From Bog-473 sp963817735 (GTDB lineage Bacteria > Actinomycetota > Acidimicrobiia > Acidimicrobiales > RAAP-2), in the NCBI GenBank assembly GCA_963817735.1, contig CAWFPP010000016.1:165731-229730 (forward strand): 64,000 nucleotides of DNA, given 5' to 3'. The notes under the pieces are model-generated. The model saw nothing but the letters and a program-made list of their open reading frames with translations. It was not told the DNA's origin and made no database searches. Shown here one piece after another: positions 51,865-60,243 of the stretch. Position 1 is the stretch's first letter. Each line of letters begins with the position of its first letter. A program made the translations under genes and the position numbers.

Positions 51865-52299
51865 CTACCCGGGGCCATCCAGCCCGGGAATCTCGAGCCC
51901 TGGCACCTCGACGGGCTCCTCGGCGATGGAGCCGTCCCGGATCAGGTAACTCCGCACGACCGGCTCCGTGTCCCGGAGCGAGACGAGCACGTAGTGCCAG
52001 CCGGGATCGGTGGCCTGGGCCACGTCGGTGGGCGACGGATAGGCGTCCGTGTGGGTGTGGGAATGGAACACGCCCGTGATGTCGGCGCCCAGGTCCTGGG
52101 CCGCCCGGTCGACCCGGAGCATCTCCTTGGGGTCGATCTCATAGACCATGGCCGATGCTGCGGCATTGGGCGTGACGAAGAGGTAGGTCGCCTCGTCGCC
52201 GCCGTAGGACCCCACCAGGAGGCCGCACGCCTCGTCGGGCAGACCGGCCAAGCAGTGGGCGACCATCTCCATGTAGATGGCACGGGTCAGGCGAAGCAC
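51865..52299 (-). CDS. mec: Mec, JAMM (M67) metalloprotease that releases cysteine from CysO
   Basis: It is a 144-residue zinc-dependent JAMM protease. Glu23 in DEACGLLVG and the motif HSHTHTDAYPSPTD give the complete HxH-x7-S-x2-D set (His79, His81, Ser89, Asp92). In Mycobacterium, Mec hydrolyses the CysO-cysteine adduct and regenerates CysO. It is the first gene of the mec-cysO-cysM run. A GTG start ends at 52299, 26 bp from the divergent smpB start, so their promoters are extremely close or overlap. Confidence 0.93.
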   Translation of the reverse strand: MLRLTRAIYMEMVAHCLAGLPDEACGLLVGSYGGDEATYLFVTPNAAASAMVYEIDPKEMLRVDRAAQDLGADITGVFHSHTHTDAYPSPTDVAQATDPGWHYVLVSLRDTEPVVRSYLIRDGSIAEEPVEVPGLEIPGLDGPG

Positions 52300-52325
52300 A
52301 TCTGAACGGTACCCTCGTAGCCCTC

Positions 52326-52850
52326 ATGGCCAGGGCCAAGAAGCAGATCGCCAAGCGGGCGGCCGCCCGCGAGGACCGCAGTGGCGACCGCACCGTCGCC
52401 ACCAACCGGCGCGCCCGGCGCGAGTACGAATTCATCGAGACCTTCGAGGCCGGCATCGTGCTGCAGGGCTCCGAGGTCAAGTCCCTCCGTGAGGGCAAGG
52501 CGCAGCTCAGCGAGGCCTACGCCCGTGTCGACGACGGAGAGCTCTGGCTCTTCCAGCTCCATATCCCACCCTGGCAGTTCGCCACGGGCTTTGGCGCTCA
52601 CGACCCGGATCGGAAGCGCAAGCTCCTGGTGCACCGGTCCCAGATCGACGAGCTCATGGGCAAGACCCAGCAGCAGTCCTTGACGCTCATTCCGGCCAAG
52701 CTCTACTTCCGGGACGGCAAGGCGAAGGTGGAGTTGGCCCTGGCCAAAGGGCGCCGTCTCTACGACAAGCGCAACGTGATCATGGCCAGGGACGCCGAGC
52801 GTGAGGCCGCCCGGGCCTCCAAGGAGAGGGGCCGCTGGAACGGGGAATAG
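52326..52850 (+). CDS. smpB: SsrA-binding protein SmpB
   Basis: It binds tmRNA and, with it, rescues stalled ribosomes. The 174-residue protein has the SmpB core NRRARREYEFIETFEAGIVLQGSEVKSLREGKAQLSEAY, IPPWQFATGFGAHDPDRKRKLLVH, ELMGKTQQQSLTLIPAKLYFRDGKAKVELALAKGRRLYDKR and a basic C-terminal tail. It begins with a Lys/Ala/Arg-rich leader. The tmRNA gene follows 89 bp downstream on the same strand, so they may be transcribed together or separately. Confidence 0.97.
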   Translation: MARAKKQIAKRAAAREDRSGDRTVATNRRARREYEFIETFEAGIVLQGSEVKSLREGKAQLSEAYARVDDGELWLFQLHIPPWQFATGFGAHDPDRKRKLLVHRSQIDELMGKTQQQSLTLIPAKLYFRDGKAKVELALAKGRRLYDKRNVIMARDAEREAARASKERGRWNGE

Positions 52851-52894
52851 CCCCAGGTCCGAATCCGGCGTCCGCCAACGGGCCGCTGATCCCC

Positions 52895-52924
52895 TAGAAT
52901 CATTTACCTGATCACAGTGATCAG
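52895..52924 (+). promoter_or_regulatory. Candidate ssrA promoter element with a perfect dyad
   Basis: A TAGAAT hexamer (52895-52900) is a plausible -10 box. It is followed by a perfect 8-bp inverted repeat around one base, CTGATCAC-a-GTGATCAG (52908-52924), 15 bp before the mature tmRNA 5' end. The dyad would lie at or just after the transcription start, a normal place for an operator. No clear -35 is seen. Confidence 0.5.
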
Positions 52925-52939
52925 TGGAGTCCCAGACAT

Positions 52940-53286
52940 GGGGGTGATTGGTTTCGACTTCGGTCGTCAAGGTAGGAGAAGCGAGCCGTGGTCTCCGGAA
53001 CCACGTTAAAGAGCCGGAACCAAAAACAAACGCCGAGCCTCAGCTCGCGATCGCTGCTTAAGTAGCGACGTCCAGCCGGTCCCCGCCCTACGGATCGGAT
53101 CTTGGGCGTCATTCAGTAGGGCTTACTCAGTGGCTCACACCAACTGATCACTGAGGAAATTTCGTTGGTTACGGGGTGGCACTGCCTGCCGGCAGAAGTG
53201 TCACCCCCGACAACCTGATGCCGGCTGCGCTCGGAGAAGGCCTACTGCGGCTCCGGAGGACGCGGGTTCGAGCCCCGCCACCTCCA
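52940..53286 (+). ncRNA. ssrA: tmRNA (transfer-messenger RNA)
   Basis: The tRNA-like ends are visible: 5' GGGGGTG pairs with 3' CACCTCC followed by the discriminator A, with the conserved GATTGGTTTCGACTTCG 5' segment and a T arm GCGGGTTCGAGCCCCGC. CCA is not encoded. The open reading frame (53032-53061, stop TAA) reads AEPQLAIAA if the resume codon is GCC after ACAAAC, as in other actinobacteria. That choice of first codon is an inference. The tag ends LAIAA and not the usual ALAA. Lys/Arg-free pseudoknot stems fill the middle. The 3' end is overlapped on the minus strand by the HNH gene. Confidence 0.95.
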
Positions 53287-53828
53287 AGAGTTCTCAGGCG
53301 GAAGTGTGAGGGCTGTTGGAGGTGCATCATCTCCCTCGTAACGTTCGATGATTTCGTGAGCCCAGGCGATTGCATCATTCGCGCGGATACCTGACGGCTG
53401 GGGTCGAACCCAGAGTTCGAGATTTTCGGGCCGATTGTCATCGCGAACACAATTGCGGTGGTGCACCGTCTCGCCCTTGACCAAGTACCTGCCAAGCAGA
53501 TCCTCTGCGACGAGTATGTGTTCGAACACATACGGATGCCTCCCAGCCCGGGGATGCCCGGGAACTCGAACATCACGTACCCGGCCTTCTCCCGCGATCG
53601 GCCGCCCTTCCAATTGCTGTTCGATTCCCAAGACTCGCTACGGCATTCACGACATGTCGCCGACTTCAGCTGCTTGGAGCGTCCACAGGCGCAGACATTT
53701 TTCGATCGACACGCAGGACAGCGCAGATGGCCGCTCGACGGCCGGAACACATGATCCACACTGACGGCATCGACGGCACTGCACTCGAAAAAGCTACCCA
53801 CTGGTTGTGACAGATCGACGGTTTCCAC
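53242..53828 (-). pseudogene. HNH endonuclease, one frameshift, C-terminus antisense to ssrA
   Basis: It encodes an HNH_3-type endonuclease. The N-terminal region has a zinc-ribbon-like CPACRSKNVCACGRSKQLKSATCREC, then NWKGGRSREKAGYV, a common opening of phage and mobile HNH proteins. Near 53570 the frame changes. One added base would give FEFPGHPRAGRHPYVFEHI, after which comes the HNH core EDLLGRYLVKGETVHHRNCVRDDNRPENLELW. The tail ends SWRWRGSNPRPPEPQ, which is simply the complement of the tmRNA T arm and acceptor stem, so the coding region runs into ssrA. This geometry is expected if the gene entered the genome at the ssrA 3' end. Confidence 0.75.
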
Positions 53829-53934
53829 CGGTAGTCCGGAGAGAGTCGAGAATCGTCACGAGCCTCAGGCGACAGTAATGCCGCCGTCGATAAAGATCGT
53901 CTGAGCCAATGGGACAGTTGGCCTTTGGTGGCGA

Positions 53935-55371
53935 GTGAACGAAAAGGAGAAGGAGCTTGCCCGCAGAACGGCGGTGAACGTACTGTGTTTCGTGGCGGAG
54001 CCCCGCGAGATCGTCGTGCCCCCACGTTCCGTCGAGCGTTTGGGACGACTGTTGGGCTCAGATCGTGCTGCTCGACTCCAAGAAGCCGCCGAAGGCGCCC
54101 GCCGTGCCCTCGGCGGTCGTCGGCTGTGGCACGTCAGCTCCACGGCCACCGGCGGGGGCGTGGCGGAGATGTTGCACCTCCTGGTGGGCTATGCCGACGA
54201 GGCGCAAGTCGACACCCGCTGGGTCGTCATCGACGCCGACCCGCAGTTCTTTGCAATCACCAAGCGACTGCACAATCGCCTCCATGGAGCGCCCGGAGAT
54301 GCCGGAGCGCTCGGTCAGGATGAGGGTTCTCACTACAGCTCTACCCTCGAGGCCAATGCGGCTGCGCTAAGCCGGCGGATCCAGCCCGGCGACATCGTGA
54401 TCCTCCATGATCCCCAGACCGCCGGTCTGGCCAGCCATCTGGTGCGTCAGGGCGCACGCGTCGCCTGGCGATGCCACATCGGCGCTGACCTGCCCAACGC
54501 ACATACCCGAGAAGCCTGGGACTTCTTGTTGCCGCACCTGGGCGCATGTCACGCCTTCGTCTTCTCCCGTGCGGCGTTCGTGCCGCCCGAGCTGTCATCG
54601 GCGGACGTGTGGATCATCCAGCCCTCCATCGACCCACTTTCACCCAAGAACCGTCCGATGCCCCGTGGCCGGGTCACGCATCTCCTGGTCCGCATGGGCC
54701 TGGTCGCTGGGGAGCTGCCCGTGTCGGGGGACGTGGTCTTGGGAGGTGCGGGCCCGTTGCGGCCTGGAGGTCGAGCCGTGGTCCAGGTCTCTCGCTGGGA
54801 TCACCTGAAGGACATGCTCGGCGTCTTGGAGGGTTTTGCCGAACACGTCGCGGGGCACGATGACGCCAGACTCGCCCTCGTGGGTCCCTCCGTCGACGGC
54901 GTGGTCGACGACCCAGAGGGGTCACAAGTCCTCGCCGAGTGCCTCACAGCTTGGGAAGCGCTGCCGTGGCGAGCCCGGGATCACGTGCGCCTCGTTGCAC
55001 TCCCCATGGACGACATCGCCACGAACGCCCTCATGGTCAACGCCACGCAGCGCCACGCCAGCATCGTGGTGCAGAAGAGCCTCCAAGAGGGTTTCGGTCT
55101 CACCGTCTCGGAGGCAATGTGGAAGTCCAGGCCGGTTGTGGCGTCCGCCGTCGGAGGGATCGTCGACCAGGTGCCGCCGAATGCTGGTGTGCTCCTCGAC
55201 GACCCGCGAGACCTCGACCTGTTCGGCCGAACTGTGAGATCGCTGCTGGAGCGGCCAGAAGAAATGGCCGCGCTCGGGCGAGGAGGCCGACGACACGTCC
55301 GGAACCACTTCCTGAGCGATCGCCATCTCATCGAGTACGCCCGGCTCGTGGAGCACATGAGCCAGCAGTGA
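53935..55371 (+). CDS. Trehalose synthase TreT-like GT4 glycosyltransferase
   Basis: It is a 478-residue GT4 enzyme of the trehalose glycosyltransferring synthase (TreT) type, which joins NDP-glucose to glucose. Family features are RLWHVSSTATGGGVAEMLHLLVGY, DTRWVVIDADPQFFAITKRLHNRLHG, GDIVILHDPQTAGL, WRCHIGAD, VQVSRWDHLKDMLGVLEGF and the C-terminal LQEGFGLTVSEAMWKSRPVVASAVGGI. The start is set at the GTG at 53935 and could be later. It is divergent from the HNH gene. Trehalose made here would act as a stress solute; the exact acceptor is not proven. Confidence 0.85.
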   Translation: MNEKEKELARRTAVNVLCFVAEPREIVVPPRSVERLGRLLGSDRAARLQEAAEGARRALGGRRLWHVSSTATGGGVAEMLHLLVGYADEAQVDTRWVVIDADPQFFAITKRLHNRLHGAPGDAGALGQDEGSHYSSTLEANAAALSRRIQPGDIVILHDPQTAGLASHLVRQGARVAWRCHIGADLPNAHTREAWDFLLPHLGACHAFVFSRAAFVPPELSSADVWIIQPSIDPLSPKNRPMPRGRVTHLLVRMGLVAGELPVSGDVVLGGAGPLRPGGRAVVQVSRWDHLKDMLGVLEGFAEHVAGHDDARLALVGPSVDGVVDDPEGSQVLAECLTAWEALPWRARDHVRLVALPMDDIATNALMVNATQRHASIVVQKSLQEGFGLTVSEAMWKSRPVVASAVGGIVDQVPPNAGVLLDDPRDLDLFGRTVRSLLERPEEMAALGRGGRRHVRNHFLSDRHLIEYARLVEHMSQQ

Positions 55372-55486
55372 ATCTCTTTGGTCTCACAGCCACGATGTAC
55401 AACACGGACTGATCTGTGAAGATCTCGTGGCCGACTTGCTCCTCGAGCTCAAGCTGACGAATCGCAGCAAAAGCCACCCAGCGACG

Positions 55487-55843
55487 TCACGAAGCTGAGG
55501 CGTCGGGATTCGGTGGCTCCCCCGCGCTCTTCGACCCAGGAACCTGGACCGTGAGGTCGACATTCCGCGCGACCAACTCGAACTCGAGACGCTCTCGCTC
55601 GATCTTGGGGTGTACGAAGTTCCTCGGAGACACATCGATACCGTATTGAGCTGCGAGACAGACAAGCCCCCGGTCATAGGCGACTTCAGCGACCAGAGCG
55701 GTTTCCGACCACATGCCCGCGCCGAGATCCTGAGCCGGCAATGCGGCGCGGCAATCGCGGACATAGTCAAGCAGAGCCTCGTCATCGAGGTCTGAGTCCC
55801 ATTGGTCCAAGGCGCCAGAGAGCACTGTGACGTACATACTCAT
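55487..55843 (-). CDS. Unknown small protein
   Basis: It is a 118-residue, acidic, mixed helical protein (LDQWDSDLDDEALLDYVRDCRAALPAQ, then KIERERLEFELVARNVDLTVQVPG). I do not recognise the family and see no signal peptide or membrane span. Balanced composition and a sensible codon pattern suggest a real gene, but there is no good ribosome site before the ATG. Confidence 0.55.
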   Translation of the reverse strand: MSMYVTVLSGALDQWDSDLDDEALLDYVRDCRAALPAQDLGAGMWSETALVAEVAYDRGLVCLAAQYGIDVSPRNFVHPKIERERLEFELVARNVDLTVQVPGSKSAGEPPNPDASAS

Positions 55844-56029
55844 ACGGACAGTGTGACCGCGTGAACAGATAGTGAACTACGGACGAACGTCCCATTGCGA
55901 ACCCGGAAGCGGTCATAGGACCTTTGTCCTTGGTCCGGAGGACCTTTGCGCTGGTCTCAACGACTCCTCGGGCAACGACAATGAAAACAGACTTCCTCGC
56001 TCGGAGGGATCACGAACAAGGAGAAATTC

Positions 56030-56647
56030 ATGCGTCGCAAGGTTTTCGACATGCTGGCCAGTGTTGGCGGCGTGGTCATAGTCATCGTGCTGGTGGTTGC
56101 CGGCGCTCTGCTAATGGTGGGTTACAACTTCGCCAATGACTACGTGCACACCCAGCTCGCTGAGCAACAGATCACATTCCCATCCGCTGCGGCGTTCAAG
56201 CACCCGGTGCCGGGAAGCGAGATCACCCCGTCGATGATCCCATCGGTGTCGCAATACGCCGGACAGCAGCTCGTGACGGGGCAGCAGGCGCAGGTGTACG
56301 CCAACGACTTCATCAACGTGCACCTCGGTGAGATCGGTGGCGGGAAGACCTACGCCCAGCTGAGCGCGGCGGCCATGGCCCTGCCCAAGGGATCGCCGGC
56401 CTACACCGCGGCCGAGGCCAAGGTCCAGACGGTCTTCCAGGGCACCACGCTTCGTGGCCTGCTCCTCGAGGCTTACGGCTACAGCCTCCTCGCGACGATC
56501 GCCCTCTGGTGCGCCATCGCAGCCTTCTGCCTCGCCGCTGTCTTGGCCGTGCTGGTCGGCCTCGGCTTCGCCCACGCCCGGCGGACGGACGAGAACGAAG
56601 AGCTTCTGCCCAATCACACTCCGGAGAAGGAGCTCGTCTCGGCATAA
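56030..56647 (+). CDS. Actinobacterial two-span membrane protein
   Basis: It is a 205-residue membrane protein with one N-terminal span (VGGVVIVIVLVVAGALLMVG), an extracytoplasmic region containing PSVSQYAGQQLVTGQQAQVYANDFINVHL, GGGKTYAQLSAAAMALPKG and VFQGTTLRGLLLEAYG, and one C-terminal span (IAAFCLAAVLAVLVGLGF). This pattern matches a widespread actinobacterial hypothetical membrane protein family of unknown role. An AAGGAGA ribosome site lies 6 nt before the ATG. A strong hairpin follows. Confidence 0.85.
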   Translation: MRRKVFDMLASVGGVVIVIVLVVAGALLMVGYNFANDYVHTQLAEQQITFPSAAAFKHPVPGSEITPSMIPSVSQYAGQQLVTGQQAQVYANDFINVHLGEIGGGKTYAQLSAAAMALPKGSPAYTAAEAKVQTVFQGTTLRGLLLEAYGYSLLATIALWCAIAAFCLAAVLAVLVGLGFAHARRTDENEELLPNHTPEKELVSA

Positions 56648-56679
56648 CGCCAGCGAACAAACCCTCCCCAGCGAGGAGC

Positions 56680-56713
56680 CAACACCGGCCCGTTCAACAG
56701 CGGGCCGGTGTTG
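56680..56713. terminator. Strong bidirectional hairpin
   Basis: A perfect 13-bp stem, CAACACCGGCCCG and CGGGCCGGTGTTG, encloses an 8-nt loop (TTCAACAG). It begins 33 bp after the membrane protein stop codon and is the strongest stem in the window. There is no T-run. Confidence 0.75.
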
Positions 56714-57177
56714 CGCGTCTGGTGGTCAGGGCCAAATTGTCATAGAGGGTGGCGCAGCCCGCTCCAACCCCGACCGAGGGCCACCCTGATGCCACCTTTG
56801 TCTCAACCACTTGCGCTGCCCCCCTGGCCAGTTGGCGAGGCTTCGATCGGCCATGCGTGACCTACAGGTGTCCGTCGGCGACTACTACCGGTGCAGCGAG
56901 GACTCCGGCGTGGAGGCCGAGGTGCTCGCCACGCCGGTACGAAGCTCCATTGGCTTCGTTCAGGTACTCAACGAACTGCTTCGAACACAGACGAACAGAA
57001 CCGCCGAGTACTGCGCCATCTTCGAGCCACCAGTGGACTCGCGGGCAGAACCATCCAGGCATGTGAGTACTTGCGGCACGTCATGCAACACATCGATCCG
57101 TCCGTCCGCAGTCCGCAGCGACCTTCGGTGGCGCAGGCCTCGGGTTCCGAGCGTACGCAACGTGGAAGGAGGTCCCA
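56714..57177. other. 464-bp region without a recognisable gene
   Basis: Several open frames exist, the longest on the plus strand from 56811, but none resembles a known family, and none has a good ribosome site. The end of the region holds AAGGAGGT at 57166-57173, which serves the next gene. Confidence 0.45.
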
Positions 57178-57747
57178 TTGTCCGTGCATGGACCCCTGAC
57201 GTCGAGCACGAAGGTTTTGAGACCAATCTACGAACAAAATCTCCAGGACCAGGAGGTCGTCGGCACGCTGCTCGATGCTGCACGCTTCTTCGCCGAAGTG
57301 TGCCCCGACATTGTTCATCGCCAAGCCAATGGAGAGTGCACTGGCTTCCCGCTGCGCCATCAGGCGGGCGTGTCGTCGCGCCTCCGCCCGGGGATCTGCG
57401 GCAGACTCACTGGCACCATGAAAGGTTCGATCGTGTTTAGGTTGACCTTCACGGACGGTTGGGCATTCGTGCCCTTCTTCGAGACGCCCGACCAGGTGAA
57501 CGACGACATCGCGCTGAAGTTCGACTACTACGAGGCCGACGTGGCCGCAAATACGTTGGAGAAGCGGCCACAGTTCGGGCTACCCGCAAGCCGATCCGTC
57601 CTGTGCGGCGAGCAGCCGGTTCCGCATTGGGCCGGTGCACTGCTGAGCGAGGCACCGCGGAAGGAGGACGACGCGACGTTTGACGCCTCGATTTTCGGAA
57701 CACCCTGTGGTCGCAAGAGGCAGCTTCCGAGGCCCAGTCCTTCCTGA
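57178..57747 (+). CDS. Unknown protein with strong ribosome site
   Basis: It is a 189-residue ORF. I do not recognise the family. A consensus AAGGAGGT ends 5 nt before the TTG start at 57178, which is the main reason to call it. The protein has an acidic helical N-terminus (YEQNLQDQEVVGTLLDAARFF), then a beta-rich middle (SIVFRLTFTDGWAFVPFFE), and DIALKFDYYEADVAANTLEKR. No signal peptide or span is seen. Confidence 0.5.
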   Translation: MSVHGPLTSSTKVLRPIYEQNLQDQEVVGTLLDAARFFAEVCPDIVHRQANGECTGFPLRHQAGVSSRLRPGICGRLTGTMKGSIVFRLTFTDGWAFVPFFETPDQVNDDIALKFDYYEADVAANTLEKRPQFGLPASRSVLCGEQPVPHWAGALLSEAPRKEDDATFDASIFGTPCGRKRQLPRPSPS

Positions 57748-58104
57748 CTCGTCGGGAGAGACGACTCAGTGCTTCGCAGCCCCATCTCTGAGGTGTCACT
57801 CAGGCCTGGCATCTCCTCACCTGACTTAAGCCCGCTGTGGGCCTGTGGAGGCAGAATGAGCCCGACAGCGGGTTCCGGCCGATCCGCTGCTGCATGGCCG
57901 GGCACACGCTCGACGCCGTCCCTCTGCAGCCGCAGGTACGGTGCGTGCCGCACCGGGCGGGTCATCCGTGACATGGTCTTGGCGACCGTTTCCATTGACC
58001 AGAAAAACCAGCGGGAGACCATCGCGGCATAAACCAGCTCCACGGTGAAGACCGGCTCTCCCCCCCGCCAGCAACCACTGCCTCGATGGTTTGCTGGCCG
58101 CTCC
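57748..58104. other. 357-bp region without a recognisable gene
   Basis: This gap lies between the unknown gene at 57178 and the end of the DrrB-type permease. Open frames on both strands (for example plus 57769-58032) look non-coding. No hairpin with a T-run is seen. Confidence 0.45.
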
Positions 58105-58917
58105 TTACGCCGTGGCCCGGCGATAGAGGTTGAGAGAAATCACGAAGAAGACCACCAGGATCCCCAGGCACCATGCCAGGGCCTGCCAGAGGTCGGAGGC
58201 GAGTGGGCCGCCTTCGAAGAGGGCACGCACCGAATTGATGACCACGCTGGCGGGCTGGTTGCGCGCAAAGGGTTGGAGCCACCCTGGCATGGTGGCCACG
58301 GGAACGACCGCCGAGCTGGCGAAGAACAGGATGAACATTGGGAGAATCGAGGCGATTTGGGCCGTCTGAGGATCTCGGACGGCGAGTCCCACGGCGGCGT
58401 ACACCCAAATGAACGCGTAGCCGAACAGGATGATCAACGCGATTCCAGCGAGGCATGCGCCGACGGAACTGTGGAACCGGAAGCCCACGAGGATGCCGAG
58501 TCCGATCATGAAGCAAAGGGCCAGGACGCTGCGGCACAGGTCAGCGAGTGTCCGGCCCGCTAAGAACGCAGAGCGCGCCATGGGCAGGCTTCGAAACCGG
58601 TCGACCATTCCGGCCTGCAGGTCCTGCGCCAAAGTAAGGGCCGTGGTCATACCTCCGATCAGCACCGCCTCGAGGAAGATGGCGGGCACCACGTAGTCCA
58701 CGTAATCGAGGCCCGGGATGTGGATCGCTCCCCCGAGCACGTAGCGGAACAGCAGGAGAATGATGGTCGGCTGGACAATGGAGAGGACCAGCAACTGCGG
58801 CGTGCGGACAATTCGCAGGAGATTGCGCTTCGTCATCCCGAAGAGGTCCCGAACGGATAGCCGCAAGCTCACCGACCCGGGTTGGATGCTCAATCGCTGC
58901 ACCGCGAGGTCGCTCAT
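58105..58917 (-). CDS. ABC-2 type permease, DrrB-like
   Basis: It is a 270-residue membrane subunit of a drug- or lipid-exporting ABC transporter of the daunorubicin resistance type. The ABC-2 start RLSVRDLFGMTKRNLLRIVRTPQLLVLSIVQPTIILLLF is followed by about six spans, including VIFLEAVLIGGM-type and AIWVYAAVGLAV, and the family motif FASSAVVPVATMPGWLQPFARNQPASVVINSVRAL near the C-terminus. The ATG overlaps the stop of the ATPase by 4 nt (ATGA), so they form a two-gene exporter. Confidence 0.93.
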   Translation of the reverse strand: MSDLAVQRLSIQPGSVSLRLSVRDLFGMTKRNLLRIVRTPQLLVLSIVQPTIILLLFRYVLGGAIHIPGLDYVDYVVPAIFLEAVLIGGMTTALTLAQDLQAGMVDRFRSLPMARSAFLAGRTLADLCRSVLALCFMIGLGILVGFRFHSSVGACLAGIALIILFGYAFIWVYAAVGLAVRDPQTAQIASILPMFILFFASSAVVPVATMPGWLQPFARNQPASVVINSVRALFEGGPLASDLWQALAWCLGILVVFFVISLNLYRRATA

Positions 58918-59978
58918 CTTCCCGCCTCCTGGGCGGGATCTCCTGCTGGAGTCGCTGTGGCCGCCGGACCGGGCTGCCCGGTGTAGGAAAGAAAGACGTC
59001 GTCGAGGGAAGGACGTCGGATCCTCAGGTCGTCGAGCACAACGCCGCGTTCTTCGAGCTCGCGTCCCGCACCGAGGAGCGCATCCACTCTGCCATCGACG
59101 CGAACGCTGATCTTCTTGAGGTCACGATCCATCTGCAGACCGCCCAGACCGAAGGGCTCCAGGAGTCGCGCCGAACGCTCGAGGTCGGCCGAGTCAGCGA
59201 CCTGCACCTCGAGGATGTCGCCGCCAATCCGGTCCTTCAACTGATCGGCGGTTCCACTCGCGACCACGCAGCCGGCGTCGAGGAGCACGATTTGGTCGGC
59301 GAGATACTCGGCCTCTTCCATGTACTGCGTCGTCAGAAGCACCGTCGAACCTTCATCGACGAGCTCCTTGATGAAGGACCACAGGTCGTTTCTCGTCCGC
59401 GGGTCCAGCCCGGTAGTGGGTTCGTCGAGCAAGAGGACGGGGGGCCGTCCGATGAGGCTTGCGGCAAGGTCGAGGCGGCGTCGCATGCCGCCGGAATAGG
59501 TCTTGACCGACCTGTCTGCCGCACTGGTCAGGGTCATACGCTCGAGCGCGTCCTGGGCCCGCCGTCGATATTCGGATCGTTCCAGGTGGTAGAGGAGGCC
59601 GACGAGCTCCAGATTCTCCCGACCAGTGAGGAGCTCGTCGACCGAGGCGTATTGTCCCGCCAGCCCGATGAGCGACCGGATGGCCTTGGCCTCTTTCTGG
59701 ACGTCGCGCCCCGCCACTCTGGCGATGCCCGAATCGGGAAGGACGAGAGTGGTCAGAATCCGAATCAGGGTCGTCTTCCCTGCCCCGTTCGGCCCGAGGA
59801 GCGCCAAGACGGTGCCCGGCTCGACCGACAGGGAGACATGATCCAGTGCCTGGTTCGGCCCGAAGCGTTTCGACACCCCCTCGACCTCGATGGCCATCAT
59901 GGTGGATTTCGCAGGGCCATTGTGGTTCGAGGCGTTTGCGCCGCCGACCCTGCCTTTCACCGATGCCGCGATGGCCAC
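58914..59978 (-). CDS. ABC transporter ATP-binding protein, DrrA-like
   Basis: It is the ATPase of the DrrAB-type exporter. The protein has Walker A LLGPNGAGKTTLI, Q-loop GLAGQYASVDELLTG, signature TYSGGMRRRLDLA, Walker B PVLLLDEPTTGLD and the switch region TTQYMEEAEYLAD, then the DrrA-specific C-terminal domain. The GTG at 59978 has an AAAGGA ribosome site about 8 nt upstream; a double ATG at 59897-59900 would remove 26 residues and match the usual family start (MAIEVEGVSKRFG). Confidence 0.93.
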   Translation of the reverse strand: MAIAASVKGRVGGANASNHNGPAKSTMMAIEVEGVSKRFGPNQALDHVSLSVEPGTVLALLGPNGAGKTTLIRILTTLVLPDSGIARVAGRDVQKEAKAIRSLIGLAGQYASVDELLTGRENLELVGLLYHLERSEYRRRAQDALERMTLTSAADRSVKTYSGGMRRRLDLAASLIGRPPVLLLDEPTTGLDPRTRNDLWSFIKELVDEGSTVLLTTQYMEEAEYLADQIVLLDAGCVVASGTADQLKDRIGGDILEVQVADSADLERSARLLEPFGLGGLQMDRDLKKISVRVDGRVDALLGAGRELEERGVVLDDLRIRRPSLDDVFLSYTGQPGPAATATPAGDPAQEAGR

Positions 59979-60243
59979 CGCGATTGTCCTTTCTCGTCCC
60001 TGGTGCGGCGGAGCGCCGTCGTCTTTCGCATGATGACAGGCGTGATCGCCGCTGTCTTAGGGACAAACGTCCCGATCCCGTCGCAGCATGAAGTTTTCGA
60101 GCCGGCTCGGAGGCGGGGCGCCGCCGAGAAAGGACCTAGGTCCCGTGCTGGAGGGGCTTTTGGTTCTACGGGGCCAGCTGCTCGATGCAGTCCAATGGAA
60201 CCAGACGGTGCTCACCGTCCCGACCCGAGAACAGGAGACAGCG

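Noticed and set aside
53169..53241. In-frame continuation of the HNH frame A past the frame break
   Set aside because: It has no HNH residues; the HNH core lies in the other frame.
57528..58043. Minus-strand ORF overlapping the unknown gene at 57178
   Set aside because: It has no ribosome site, and the plus-strand gene has a consensus AAGGAGGT, so the minus reading is probably a shadow.
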